Source: Ceraceosorus guamensis
Taxonomy: Eukaryota; Basidiomycota; Exobasidiomycetes; Ceraceosorales; Ceraceosoraceae
Length of the DNA: 64,000 nucleotides
Direction: 5' to 3'
Assembly: GCF_003144195.1 (NCBI RefSeq)
Contig: NW_020290059.1
Location: forward strand, 35,342 to 99,341
A program made the position numbers and the translations under genes. Of the stretch, positions 12,901 to 21,913 are shown piece by piece; position 1 is the stretch's first letter; every line of letters begins with the position of its first letter. The notes under the pieces are model-generated. The model ran no database searches, was not told the DNA's origin, and saw only the letters and a program-made list of their open reading frames with translations.

Positions 12901-14405
12901 CCGGCAGATCATGAAGGAAAGGAAGGCCAAGGAGGCTCTGGTCACATCTAGAGCAGCCAAAGACCCAGCGTCACTGTCGACCTCTGCTCCCACAACCTGG
13001 CTCTGCACTCTATTCTTCCCACAGCCTTGCTCTGTACTCTCTTGCTCCCATGACCTTGCTTCACGTTCTTTTGTCTTTGCAATCCGGCTCCACATACTCT
13101 TGTTCCCTCAATCCGGTTCCACATTCACCCTGTCTCTTGCTCTCTATCTCATACTCCACTGCATGGATTTGCCAACTCTCTCCACATGCTTTTGGAGCGT
13201 GATCAGCTTGGCAACAACAATGCCATCACAGAGGGGCACTGGAAACCCCTTGCTGAGCGTTCATGGATCCTCAGCAAGAAAATAGCTCTGTCAGCACCTG
13301 CTTTGTGTTGGATCTCCCTCCAAGACCTCCATCAACGTGAGGCTCTGCTTGCCTCAAGTCTCGCACGCTGTGCAGGCACTAGCCAAAACTTGTCCATCCG
13401 CTGTAGCGCATGGAGTATAATTGCGATCAACTGGGACGGCAAGTTGTACCTAGCATCCACATGTAGACTTTGCAGTTGTGGATCGTCAACCGTGGCATGG
13501 AGCGACGCGATGACTGGTGTCCGAAGGCTGTCTGTAGGAATACTCCCACAATGCTCATTAGACCAGCTAAAAGGGCAGCAATAGGATGGAGAGCTCTTTC
13601 AAGGCGCAAAAACTTGGACAAGGTTGGCAAAGCTGCCTTCTGGGCTACTTTAGGTGGTGCAGCAAACATCACCTGCAGATCCTTGATGGAAGAGGGAAGA
13701 CTGCCAAATGCAGACAGGGTGGTCATGGAGATGTGCCACAATGCATTCAAGGCCAGCTGTGCAAGAGCTGGGAAACAATTGAAGGTAGTGGCCATTGCTG
13801 CTGCCCAAGGTCAGGACCCTCAGGACCCCTAGCGCTGTCCGGGTTCTTTGCTGCTCATTACGGCTAAGTTGATTGTGAGTGGAATGCTGGTGCTTCTACC
13901 AGTTCATAGCGCCATCGCTCCTTTGAGCCCGCTTGGACCATGCCTCTGGCATTAAAGGCCCAACTCCCGCAGGTGTATCATCAAGTCAAGATGGCAACGG
14001 ACATCAAGCTGCACATGTTCCTGAGGGAGGACGGGATGCTGGCTTTCTATGGATGCATTCAAGATGGCATCCAACGGCCTCAAAAACATCCCTTTGTCCC
14101 GCTGGGTGCTGCCAAGACACAGGATGAGGTGGATGACAGGTACCAATAAATCTGCTTGGTCTCCATCTTCCTCATTGTGGCCATCGCTCTGCTGGATGGC
14201 TCGAGCAAGAGGAATCAGCAGATCCTTACGCTCTACGCGCAACTGGAGCTGCTTTCCCAGTTGTCTGAACTCGTGCTGCACCTGTGAGACAAGGCGCACA
14301 CCATTGCTTGGGACGACACAGTCTTTGCGAGTCGTGCTAGCCGACGAAGCACGGTACAAATACAGGGGACGAAGCACGGTACAAATACACAGGACTGTCC
14401 ACTCA
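12900..14405. other. Gene-poor accessory DNA, possibly decayed mobile-element sequence
   Basis: Medium-length frames lie on both strands (plus-strand 13186-13584 and 13470-13832, minus-strand 13427-13795 and 13952-14656). None matches a family I can name and no start or splice structure is convincing. At about 13000-13140 there is an imperfect repetition of a 'CTCC/TTCC ACA...CTCTTGCTCCC' pyrimidine-rich phrase. At 14346-14391 a 24-base unit containing GAAGCACGGTACAAATACA is tandemly duplicated. The broken frames and repeats fit old transposable-element DNA, but I see no terminal repeats or transposase motif, so identity is open. Confidence 0.35.
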
Positions 14406-15480
14406 TCAGTCACTCGACCAAGGCTCAGGAGGAAGAATCCTGGTTCGGCCTTTGGCGTCCTTTTTAGGCGCGGGAGTGGGGACAGATGGATGAAGAGCAG
14501 GAGCAGGGCACTTTTGACTTGGGGCAAAGTCGAAGCAGCCCCCCGCACTTGCACTTGCTGCCATCTTGTGGGATTGATCCTTGGCAGATGGTACCATGAT
14601 GTTGGTGCGTCCAGTTGCCATCTGAATGGACTTGTAGTGACTGTCGAGCATTGCAACTACATCTGCTCGACGCTCCTGCGGTTGTTGCCAACCTCCGCTA
14701 TGAACTCCCGTTGCAAGAAAAAGCTCTTGAACTGCAGAGTGATCTGCTCCTGGAGCAAATCGGTGATGAAAGCCACCTGGGGCAGAGTTGGCGGCTAACG
14801 GTCCGCAAATGCTGACTAGGAACCGCTCGCAGTCTTGCTCCAAATCCAACCTTCTCCACTCGCGAGTTGAAGTAGCTGCCAAACGTGGAGCGAGTCAATC
14901 ATGAGCGACTTGACAGCGAGCAAGCACTCCAGATCCACCTCGCTCGGCGAGCATTCACAACGATTCTTTGCGCTCCAAATCCCACTCACCGTTGAATGCG
15001 TCGATGAGCGTATATGCGGACCACCCGTCCCGTCTCCATTGGCCGCGACAAGTGCAGCGCGAGCGGGCGTCCTCCTCATCCTCAGCATTGCGCATCGCAG
15101 GAGTTGCCTCGTTGCGATGCACGCAGCCAGCGTACTTGATGTGGGCGGTGGTGTTGCCCATCTTGGTCTCCAGGAGCCTCGTCCAAGGCAAGTCGGCGGG
15201 ATGGGTGAGCAACAGCGACAGCGACAGCCGTGTGAATGCTTTTTGCGCGCGCCCTTTGGTGGACTTGGCAGGCCATCAAAGAGTGCGCGAGCAGGTCATC
15301 ACTCTGATCCTGCACGAAAAGCATTTCATGATTGGGACAATGTCCACAAGGGACGCACTCAGGCTGCCACTGAGTCTTCTGACACCTTTGCGTCCTGGAA
15401 TGCGGAGCCTTGGAAATGTCTCGACAAGACTTGCGATTCGCGCATACGAGCAACTTTGTCAAAAGTATGCCTGATTGGTT
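14406..15480 (-). pseudogene. Frame-broken minus-strand coding remnant with Cys/His cluster
   Basis: Successive minus-strand frames read like one protein interrupted by frameshifts or stops. The 5' part (about 15480-15280) has a Cys/His-rich stretch including CVPCGHCPNHEMLF. A second frame (about 15240-14955) continues with LLTHPADLPWTRLLE and HIKYAGCVHRNEA. A third (14882-14406) runs with DCERFLVSICGPL and SHYKSIQMATG and ends in a Pro/Lys-rich tail. I cannot name a family; a transposon-encoded protein with a zinc-finger-like head is plausible. The plus-strand frame at 14901-15548 overlaps it and is longer, but has a less protein-like composition. Confidence 0.35.
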
Positions 15481-15514
15481 GTCACGCGCGCGTACCTTAC
15501 CCAGACGCTCCCCT

Positions 15515-15775
15515 TAATACCCTAACCTTCCCTGTCCCTAATCGATGAAGCTCACGCTAGGTCACAAATGGATGGATGTATTGAAGAGAGAGTGTGTGTG
15601 AGTAAAGTGTAGGTATATGGTCCATGGTCTTGGCACATTGCCCGTGCGGATGACTGCCATCATGAGGCAGCGCTTGGTCAAAGATATACTCTTCAGCCGC
15701 GCGCTGCGCGGGCCTAACCCTAACCCTAACCGCGGCAGAGCCGCACGCTGCTACGCAGCGGACCCTAACCGGCCA
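15515..15775. repeat. Interstitial telomere-like repeats
   Basis: At about 15714-15732 the plus strand has CCTAACCCTAACCCTAACC, three units of the canonical (TTAGGG)n telomere repeat in inverse orientation. Single matches occur nearby (CCCTAACC at about 15763-15770; looser ACCCTAACC and CCCTAAT at about 15519-15541). The short repeats lie inside the gene-poor island and not at a contig end. They may be a relic of a chromosome-end fusion, telomerase-mediated repair, or subtelomeric DNA carried by an element. Confidence 0.7.
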
Positions 15776-15849
15776 CGCATGCAGCAACATCGAAGCCGAG
15801 TCATGGCAGACTGTCAATCGGTCGTTCAGGAAGGTCGTGGTATTAAGGG

Positions 15850-15912
15850 GAGGAGGTGACGCGTTCGACTAAGGTACATGTAGGCGAGCGTGCGCGCGCG
15901 CGCCGTGACAAC
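15850..15912 (-). mobile_element. Probable LTR terminus of the chromovirus remnant
   Basis: Read on the minus strand, a segment starting TGTCACGGCG at 15910 lies just downstream of the retroelement pol end (stop at 16037). It begins with the TG expected of an LTR and follows a purine-richer stretch that could be a polypurine tract. A similar sequence, with GTGACGCG...TACATGTAGGCG...GCCGTGACAACCTG on the plus strand, recurs at 52474-52523. I could not fix the other LTR end. Confidence 0.45.
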
Positions 15913-16036
15913 CTGCCGCCCCACAGAAGAGGCAGACGGAAGCGGACGAAACGGGGGGGGGGGGATTCACGGGGGAGAATACAATTGGGACGACGGAAAG
16001 AGAACATACAGAACGGGAGACTATGTGTTCGGATTT

Positions 16037-16690
16037 CTACGACAGGAGCCACGTCTTTGTTTTCTCGAGTACGGCCTTGTTCTTCGGATTCGCTCGCTTC
16101 AGTTGTTGCAGTGCGCTTCTGTTGAACGTTGCGATAGCTTGCTTGGAATTCGTCAGGTCCGACGCCGGTTGCCAAGTCGACTCGGTTTCGGGCCATCCTA
16201 GCCACTTGACCAAGTATTCAAAGCCTTGGTCAGATGGTCTTCTTCCCAGGACCTTGTCGACAACCCACTCTTTGTTACCGTCCACTAGCTCTGGACCGGG
16301 TCTAGACCGTGGTGGACCGATGAAGGGCTCCAAGTGGCTTGCCGATACGGTGGGGTGCACTGCACGTGCGCGACCGGGCAAGTCTAATCGGAAGGCGTTT
16401 CCACTCGAAGTGGTCCCGATCATCTCATACGGGCCGGAGAACTTAGGTGACAATTTGTCCCAAACTTGCTTGTGATCTAACTTGTAATGCTTCGTATCAA
16501 GCCAGACCCAGTCGCCAACGTTCAGTTCCAGCGGGACGTGCGAGCTGTCGTACTGCTTTCGATGTCGGTCCTGCGCTATTTGAACCGAGCTTGCAGCATC
16601 CTTCCTGACCTCTTCCCACTCGTCCATCGACAGCACCTCTCGGTCGTGCGTCGAGGCAGAGAGGACATCCTGAGGTAGCAACGGCCGTTG
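16037..16690 (-). mobile_element. Chromovirus (Ty3/gypsy) integrase C-terminus with chromodomain, truncated
   Basis: A 214-codon open frame encodes the C-terminal end of a chromoviral Pol polyprotein. It shows the basic tail of the integrase core (AQDRHRKQYD), the LNVGDWVWL motif and a GPY/F module (LSPKFSGPYEMI, about residues 77-88). A chromodomain follows at about 138-190 with aromatic-cage-like residues (WVVDKVLGR, EYLVKWLGWP, STWQPASDL). In the family this chromodomain directs integration to marked heterochromatin. An in-frame stop lies just upstream (about 16690), and no reverse transcriptase, RNase H or integrase catalytic core is present, so the element is 5'-truncated and dead. It sits about 150 bases from the 3' end of tRNA-Lys. 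Confidence 0.85.
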
Positions 16691-16749
16691 TCACACTGAA
16701 GCGAGGAAGTTGTCCGAGATGATCAGCAAAGAGTGTCGGCAGTCGGTGA

Positions 16750-16833
16750 AAATTGGGGTCAAAAAAGTTGTTGCGAAAACTTGTCGCAAAAAAAGCTTGT
16801 GACGAAAAACTTTGTCGCAAAAAAAACCGTGTC
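16750..16833 (-). terminator. Reiterated T-tracts downstream of tRNA-Lys (Pol III termination)
   Basis: On the minus strand, directly after the tRNA, an eight-T run (16819-16826) provides a Pol III terminator. The surrounding DNA repeats a 'GCGACAA(A/G)...TTTT' phrase about four times, each with a 4-8 T run (plus strand: TTGTCGCAAAAAA-like words at about 16767-16828). The extra T-runs would act as back-up terminators. The repetition itself is unusual and is noted as a finding. Confidence 0.6.
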
Positions 16834-16938
16834 CTCCCAACCAGGGGCTCGAACCCTGGACCTACAGATTTGTTGAATGCACATGCATCCAGACCTTTTA
16901 TTAAGAGTCTGTCGCTCTACCAACTGAGCTAGCCGGGA
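16834..16938 (-). tRNA. tRNA-Lys(CUU) with 32-nt intron
   Basis: The minus strand folds as a complete tRNA. The acceptor stem is TCCCGGC/GTTGGGA with two G-U pairs. The D arm is GCTCAGTTGGTAGAGC, and the anticodon stem is ACAGA/TCTGT with loop CTCTTA-A and anticodon CTT. The variable loop is AGGTC and the T arm is CAGGG TTCGAGC CCCTG. The mature length is 73 nt. The intron (about 32 nt) sits after position 37, the canonical site for tRNA-splicing endonuclease. Internal A box (TAGCTCAGTTGG) and B box (GGTTCGAGCCC) promoters are intact, and an eight-T terminator follows. It decodes AAG lysine codons. Confidence 0.93.
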
Positions 16939-17020
16939 TCGGACAAACCACATCGATTCTGAAACACGCGTGTTTCCGGGAGAAGCAAGATTCACCTCGG
17001 GATAACCAGGCTGCATATAG

Positions 17021-17070
17021 TCACGTGATGACATGTGCAAGGCGCGCGTGTCGAGACTCATCACGTGATG
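17021..17070. promoter_or_regulatory. Duplicated TCACGTGATG sites
   Basis: The identical decamer TCACGTGATG occurs at 17021-17030 and again at 17061-17070, exactly 40 bases apart, and also at 1428-1437. The CACGTG core with flanking T/A is the kind of site bound by Cbf1/bHLH factors in fungi (established for the family). Use here is inference. The pair lies between the tRNA 5' flank and the cation-channel gene. Confidence 0.4.
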
Positions 17071-17338
17071 CAAAGTGTATGGCGGCCGTGCCTGTGTGTA
17101 GAAGAAGCCCTAGGCCCTGCTGCTAGCGCGTGCTTCGCGCGAATGTGGAGTTTTGCCGCGCGGCGGGCGGGCGGGCCCCTTGCAACAAATGTTGTGAGTC
17201 GCAGTTGAGGCAGCACTTGCAACGACCAGCATGATCGATACTCTCGCTCGTGACTCTCGCACATCACACCGAGCGAGCGAGCGAAGCAGAGCTTATGGAC
17301 CAGGGCTTGCGTGCCGTGCGTGCATTTGTCTTTATGAA

Positions 17339-17515
17339 GGAGCGCACGAGCGAGGACCGGGATCATCGAAGAGCGAAACGGGAACCACCAAGGAGCGCAC
17401 GAGCGAGAACGCGGGTCATCAAAGAGCGAAGGGAAACCATCAAGGAGCTTCTTTGACGGCAATCATCAAAGTTCATCAAGGAGCTTCTTCGTTGGCAATC
17501 ATCAAGGATCCAGCT
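17339..17515 (+). repeat. Imperfect tandem repeats upstream of the channel gene
   Basis: Two copies of a roughly 52-base unit beginning GGAGCGCACGAGCGAG (from 17339 and 17392) are followed by two copies of a roughly 36-base unit beginning GGAGCTTCTT (from 17444 and 17480). All copies end near a shared ATCATCAA phrase. They lie 100-280 bases upstream of the ATG at 17616 and are probably 5' leader or promoter DNA. Confidence 0.6.
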
Positions 17516-17615
17516 TCTTTGTTGACTCGTCCTCGCATCGTCTCGCTCGCTGGCTCGCTGGTTCGTCCGCGCAACAAGCGCCCGCACGCAACACACGCAC
17601 GCACGCTCGCTCGCC

Positions 17616-20600
17616 ATGCTTCGAGCAGGAGGAGCTGCAAAGGCGGCTACCGCAACAGCAGCAGCAATCACTTCATCTCGAAGAGCTAGTCGAACCTCGG
17701 GCGGCGAGACGAGCACGGGTGACCACAACGGTCAAGAGGTGGATATGGCTGCTTCGACGGAACTTCCGCGCGGTGATGGAGGCGAGACGGACCCGGTGAG
17801 TGTGGCGCACGGAGCGTCGAGTGGTCGTGTTCGGATTGCACTCGCGCACGCACTCACGCACGCACTCACGCACGCCCACGCCAGCTCCTGGAAGCTGCGA
17901 CGAATTCAAAGTCGACGGGTGCGCTCTTGTTGGAAGAATGCGCTACGCAGAGCGTCTATCCATTGGTCCACACCATTCGCTCAGACGTCAGAGCAACCAT
18001 CGACTCCCACCTCTCGTGGGAAGAGTTGACAGGCGTCGACTTGAACTTTACCATTGGTGAGTGGTGCGGTGCGCACGCTCGAAGAAAAAATCCTTCATTC
18101 GTGACGTTTCTGATTGACAGCACGCGCGCGCACGATTCGACGCAACAGTGCGACCCCTTGCGCTCAAGTACAGCAGGTACAAGAGCCTCTGCATTCTCTT
18201 CGTATTGCTCTTGAATCGCATAGAATTTCTTAGGGAAGCAGATAGGGTGCGTGCGTGCGCGTGACGCTGCGAGTGCTGCTAGCTGAGCCCNNNNNNNNNN
18301 NNNNNNNNNNNNNNNNNNNNNNNNNNNNNNNNNNNNNNNNCCCCCACCCTTCGCCGTGCACGCACGCCCCTCACACCGCAGGATCTGGCCTTTCAGAGCG
18401 TCAACTTGACCCGCGCAAGTCTGTGCGAGCTGCTCGCCATCAAGCTTCTACGTAAGTCACACGACTCGCGACTCGCGACTCACCGCGCCGCACACCGCTC
18501 ATACACGTAATCCTGCGCGACAATCCCCCTCGCCAGGCACCTTCTCTCACGATGGCCTGCAGCTCGTCACCGCCCTCACAGCGCCATTCTCTCCATTCGC
18601 AGGAGCGCCATTCGAACCGACTCCAAGCACAAGCACCTCGCCAAGCACATCCGGAAGCAGCTCGCCTTCTCAGCAGGCGGCGTCGGCAGCGCCTTCGCCT
18701 CACACTACACAGACCTCATCTGCCATGGAGCTAGCAATATACAGCGGTGCAAAGAGATTCATCAAAAGTCCCCTTTGTCAACGATGTGTGAGTGCGTGCG
18801 TCGAATCGAGCCAGCATTGTCCGCATACCTGGCCTCATCGCCCGCTCTGTTCCGCATACCTGGCCTCATCGCCCGCTCTGTCCCGCATACCTGCCTCGTC
18901 GCCCACACTCTCCCCCACCTTTTCCGCGACAGATCGACGGCATCTGGACCGGCAGAGTGGTGCTCAGCGCACCCGCCAGCCACGCAGTGAGCATCCAAAG
19001 CCAAACGTCCCGCCCCCTGTGCGCACGCGACTCACATTGCTCCCGCATCGTCACGCGCGCGCGCGCGCGCCGCCCAGATCGTAGACGACTCGTACAAAAA
19101 ACGACCACTGTCCATTTATGATCCTGCCAAAGCTCCTCTACTGGACCATTATCGTCTTCGAGTGCCACTCATCCGGAGCCGCATCGAATTCTGCAATTTC
19201 GTCCTGTGAGCGAGTGCTGCATCCCCCCCCCCCCCCACAAAAAAGAGGAGCTTCGCGGCCACCAACCCCGTCAGCCGCTGACCCACAAGACTTGCTGCTC
19301 GTCGTCCCCCAAAAAGTCTGCTTTGCTTCTTTGTCTTGGCCTTGTGGGTAGGAGCTTCGTGCGATGTCGTGGCCAGTGGCGAGCTTTACTTTAATCCTTT
19401 TCCTTCCCCCTCTTCCTTCCCCCTCTTCCTTCCCCCTCTTCCTTCCCCCTCTTCCTTCCCCCTCTTCCTTCCCCCTCTTCCTTCCCCCTCTTCCTTCCTC
19501 CTCCTCCTTCCTCCTCCTCCTCTCTCCTTCTCCCTGCTCTTCCTTCTCCCTCTTCCTCCCCCCTCTCCCTTCCTCCTCTTCCTTCCTCCAAAACCAATCA
19601 CAGGCAGCAAAAAGGATCCCAGACATGGACTGGCTGGGAAACAGTATTCACCATCTGGGTCTTTGGATTCGCGCTCGACGAAGCAGCCCAGCTTCAAGGT
19701 GAGTCCTGCATGATGCGATCCACACACCGCTCTCGTGCTGATGCGACCCCGCTCCCTAGAACACGGGGTCGAGGTGTATGCGAGCTCATTGTACAACCTG
19801 CTCGAGTAAGTCTCGCGGACCTGCTATCGACACTCGCAGCTGAAACCTGGTCCATCGCGACAGCGCATCCTTCTGCATCGTCGCCTTCTCTTGGCTGGGT
19901 CTCCGAATCTCGGGGCTGGTCCACTCGGATGCCCTTAGGTGCGATCTGTCGTTCGATTGCTTGGCAGTGGGCGCAATCTTGCTTTGTCCAAGAGTCGCTT
20001 CGTCGCTGGTGCAGGACAATGTCATTCTCCTCGCGCTCAAGGCAATGTTTGCCGATTTCGCCTTTTTCATGCTGCTGGCATCCATCTGCTTCTCCGGCTT
20101 CCTGTACGCCTTTTGGTCGCTTTCGGACAAATCCGAGTGGACCGTGGGCAGCATCATGTGGTTGATGCTCAAGATTTGGTTCGGAAGCTCTTATATAGGA
20201 TTCGATACGGCCACAGACTTTTCCCCCATCTTTGGACCGCCGCTCATGGTCTTTTTCGCAATCATGGCCAACACGCTCCTCTTGACCGTCCTCATTTCGC
20301 TCTTGAGCAACACGTTCACCGTCGTCGCAACCAACGCAGCGGAGGAGGCCATGTTCCAACACGCCTGCAAGACCATGCTGGGCGTAACGACGGACGCGCT
20401 CTTCTCCTACATTCCACCGCTCAACCTCATTGGCGTCCTGGTCGTGCTTCCAGCCAGCTACGTCTTAACGCCTCGCTGGCTGCACAAGCTCAATGTGGCG
20501 CTCATCAGGGCAACGCACTGGCCGATGCTGCTCCTGATCAGAGCCACGCAAAAGAGGGGCTTGCGCGAAGGCGTCGAGCTGACAGCTAGCAGAGCTAGTC

Positions 20601-21664
20601 GAGCATTTTCGTGGATGCCGCTTCCAAGAAGTGGCAAGAGCGACATGGACATTGTCGATGCCGTATTTAGCAGATCCCCGCCCGAAGACCAAGGCCGAAC
20701 TCTAGACTCGCTTGCAACTCGCCATCGCAATGCAGACTTGTCATTTCGCGAATACGCAAAGAGCGGTGGCGGACCGTCGTCTGCAAGTCTACCTCGGGAC
20801 CCAGAAGGCTGCTCGCACGGTGCCGAAGGGCAGGCTGGGTATGGCGCCGTCGAGACGTCTGGCAAGCAGACCGCGAATGTCGTGCCCTCGCACGTTGACA
20901 AGGCTTCAGGCACTACTCGACCTAGCTCGAGAGAGCAAGAGACGCAAACGAAGGATGGCAAAAGATCCAGCAGTCCATCCGCCGCATCGAGAGCATTGGA
21001 AGACGCGCAAGGTGGAACGTTTGCATCTGCATCCAGTCGTCCCGACCACTCCAACCCTTCCCAAGCCTTTTCCTTGTCCAGTCCGCTTGCGCGCATCTTT
21101 TCTGGTGGTGGTGGTGGCGGCGGCGGCAGAAGAAGAGGGCGAAATGCAGCCGTGTCACCGCTGAGGCAGGCTCGGCCTGACAAGGATGCTGCTGCTGCTG
21201 CTGATGCACACCATTTCACCGATGAGGATGGGGATGGCGGAGGAGCAAGCACGAGAGACCTCTTTCTCGCGCTCAGCGAGAGACTAGACCAGCAAGAAAA
21301 GAGGAGCCGAAGAATCGAGGTGTGTACCGCCTCGAGCTTTGCAGATGGGTAACGCTATTCGCTGACTGTACTGATTCCCACTCCCTAGGAGCTTCTAGTC
21401 AGCGTGAGTAATGAGAGCAGAGAGAGACAGAGAGGGAGAGAGGCGCCGATGAATTGTATGAACCATGATGCCGTAATGTTCGCATGCTGATATCAACCTC
21501 CCCGCCGTATTGGCAAAACCTTTTTTTCCTTGGCTTTCATCAAGCTCGTGGAACGGCAAGCGTCGCCCGACGACGGAGATATTGATCTTGCTCCCGATGC
21601 ATCTGGCCAGCCAAAGGCGGACAAAGCTGAAGACGAAGCGCAACAGGCGTCCTCTTCGGGATGA
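17616..21664 (+). CDS. YVC1: TRP-family vacuolar cation channel (Yvc1/TRPY1)
   Basis: Thirteen exons: 17616-17795, 17885-18056, 18149-18246, 18382-18451, 18537-18787, 18933-18986, 19078-19205, 19317-19347, 19608-19698, 19760-19805, 19864-21319, 21389-21403, 21545-21664. They join in frame to 903 residues. Known TRPY channels release Ca2+ from the vacuole in response to Ca2+ and membrane stretch. Family landmarks: VRPLALKYSRYKSLCILF, SVNLTRASLCELLAIKLLR, YDPAKAPLLDHYRLRVP, LLCFFVLALW (first clear helix), WETVFTIWVFGFALDEAAQ, EHGVEVYASSLYNLL, then the pore loop WFGSSYIGFDTA at about residue 478 before the last helix (MANTLLLTVLISLLSN). The cytosolic tail is disordered, has a poly-Gly run, and ends in a coiled coil (about 849 onward) partly encoded by a 15-base micro-exon. 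The 50-N gap falls in the 18247-18381 intron, so the protein is unaffected. Intron 19348-19607 is a CCCTCTTCC-type tract. Confidence 0.9.
18291..18340. other. Assembly gap (50 N)
   Basis: Fifty consecutive N bases lie inside an intron of the YVC1 homologue. A round 50 suggests a placeholder of unknown true length. The flanking coding exons join in frame, so no exon need be missing. Confidence 0.95.
19380..19600 (+). repeat. Pyrimidine-tract minisatellite in YVC1 intron
   Basis: About eight or more head-to-tail copies of CCCTCTTCCTTCC and degenerate CTCCTCCTTCC units fill most of the intron between exons 8 and 9. The strand is almost purely pyrimidine (the other almost purely purine), which can form triplex (H-DNA) structures. 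It serves as an oversized polypyrimidine tract before the CAG acceptor at 19605-19607. Confidence 0.85.
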
Positions 21665-21913
21665 TGTTGGTTGCATTCGAATACTGCTAGCAGCTCGCCG
21701 TGGCACGTCCCCCCCAACCCCAACGACATTGTCCATTTGAGGCTCGGACAGCGTCACGATGGAGGGCGGTACAATGACATGTTTTGAAAAAATTTCGTGC
21801 GTGAGACGTGTGACAAGACAAGATTTCTCCCCCATCGAAATGGGGTAGAGCCTTCATTCGAAATGGGCAAGTGAGGGGGGGCGGGAATGATGGGAGGTGA
21901 AAAAGGTGCGGGA

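Noticed and set aside
12627-12914. 95-codon ATG-started frame as a small gene
   Set aside because: An overlapping frame in another phase is equally long, and neither shows a signal peptide, domain or splice extension.
14901-15548. 215-codon plus-strand open frame as a gene
   Set aside because: It lacks family motifs, has an atypical composition, and overlaps minus-strand frames that look more like a decayed protein.
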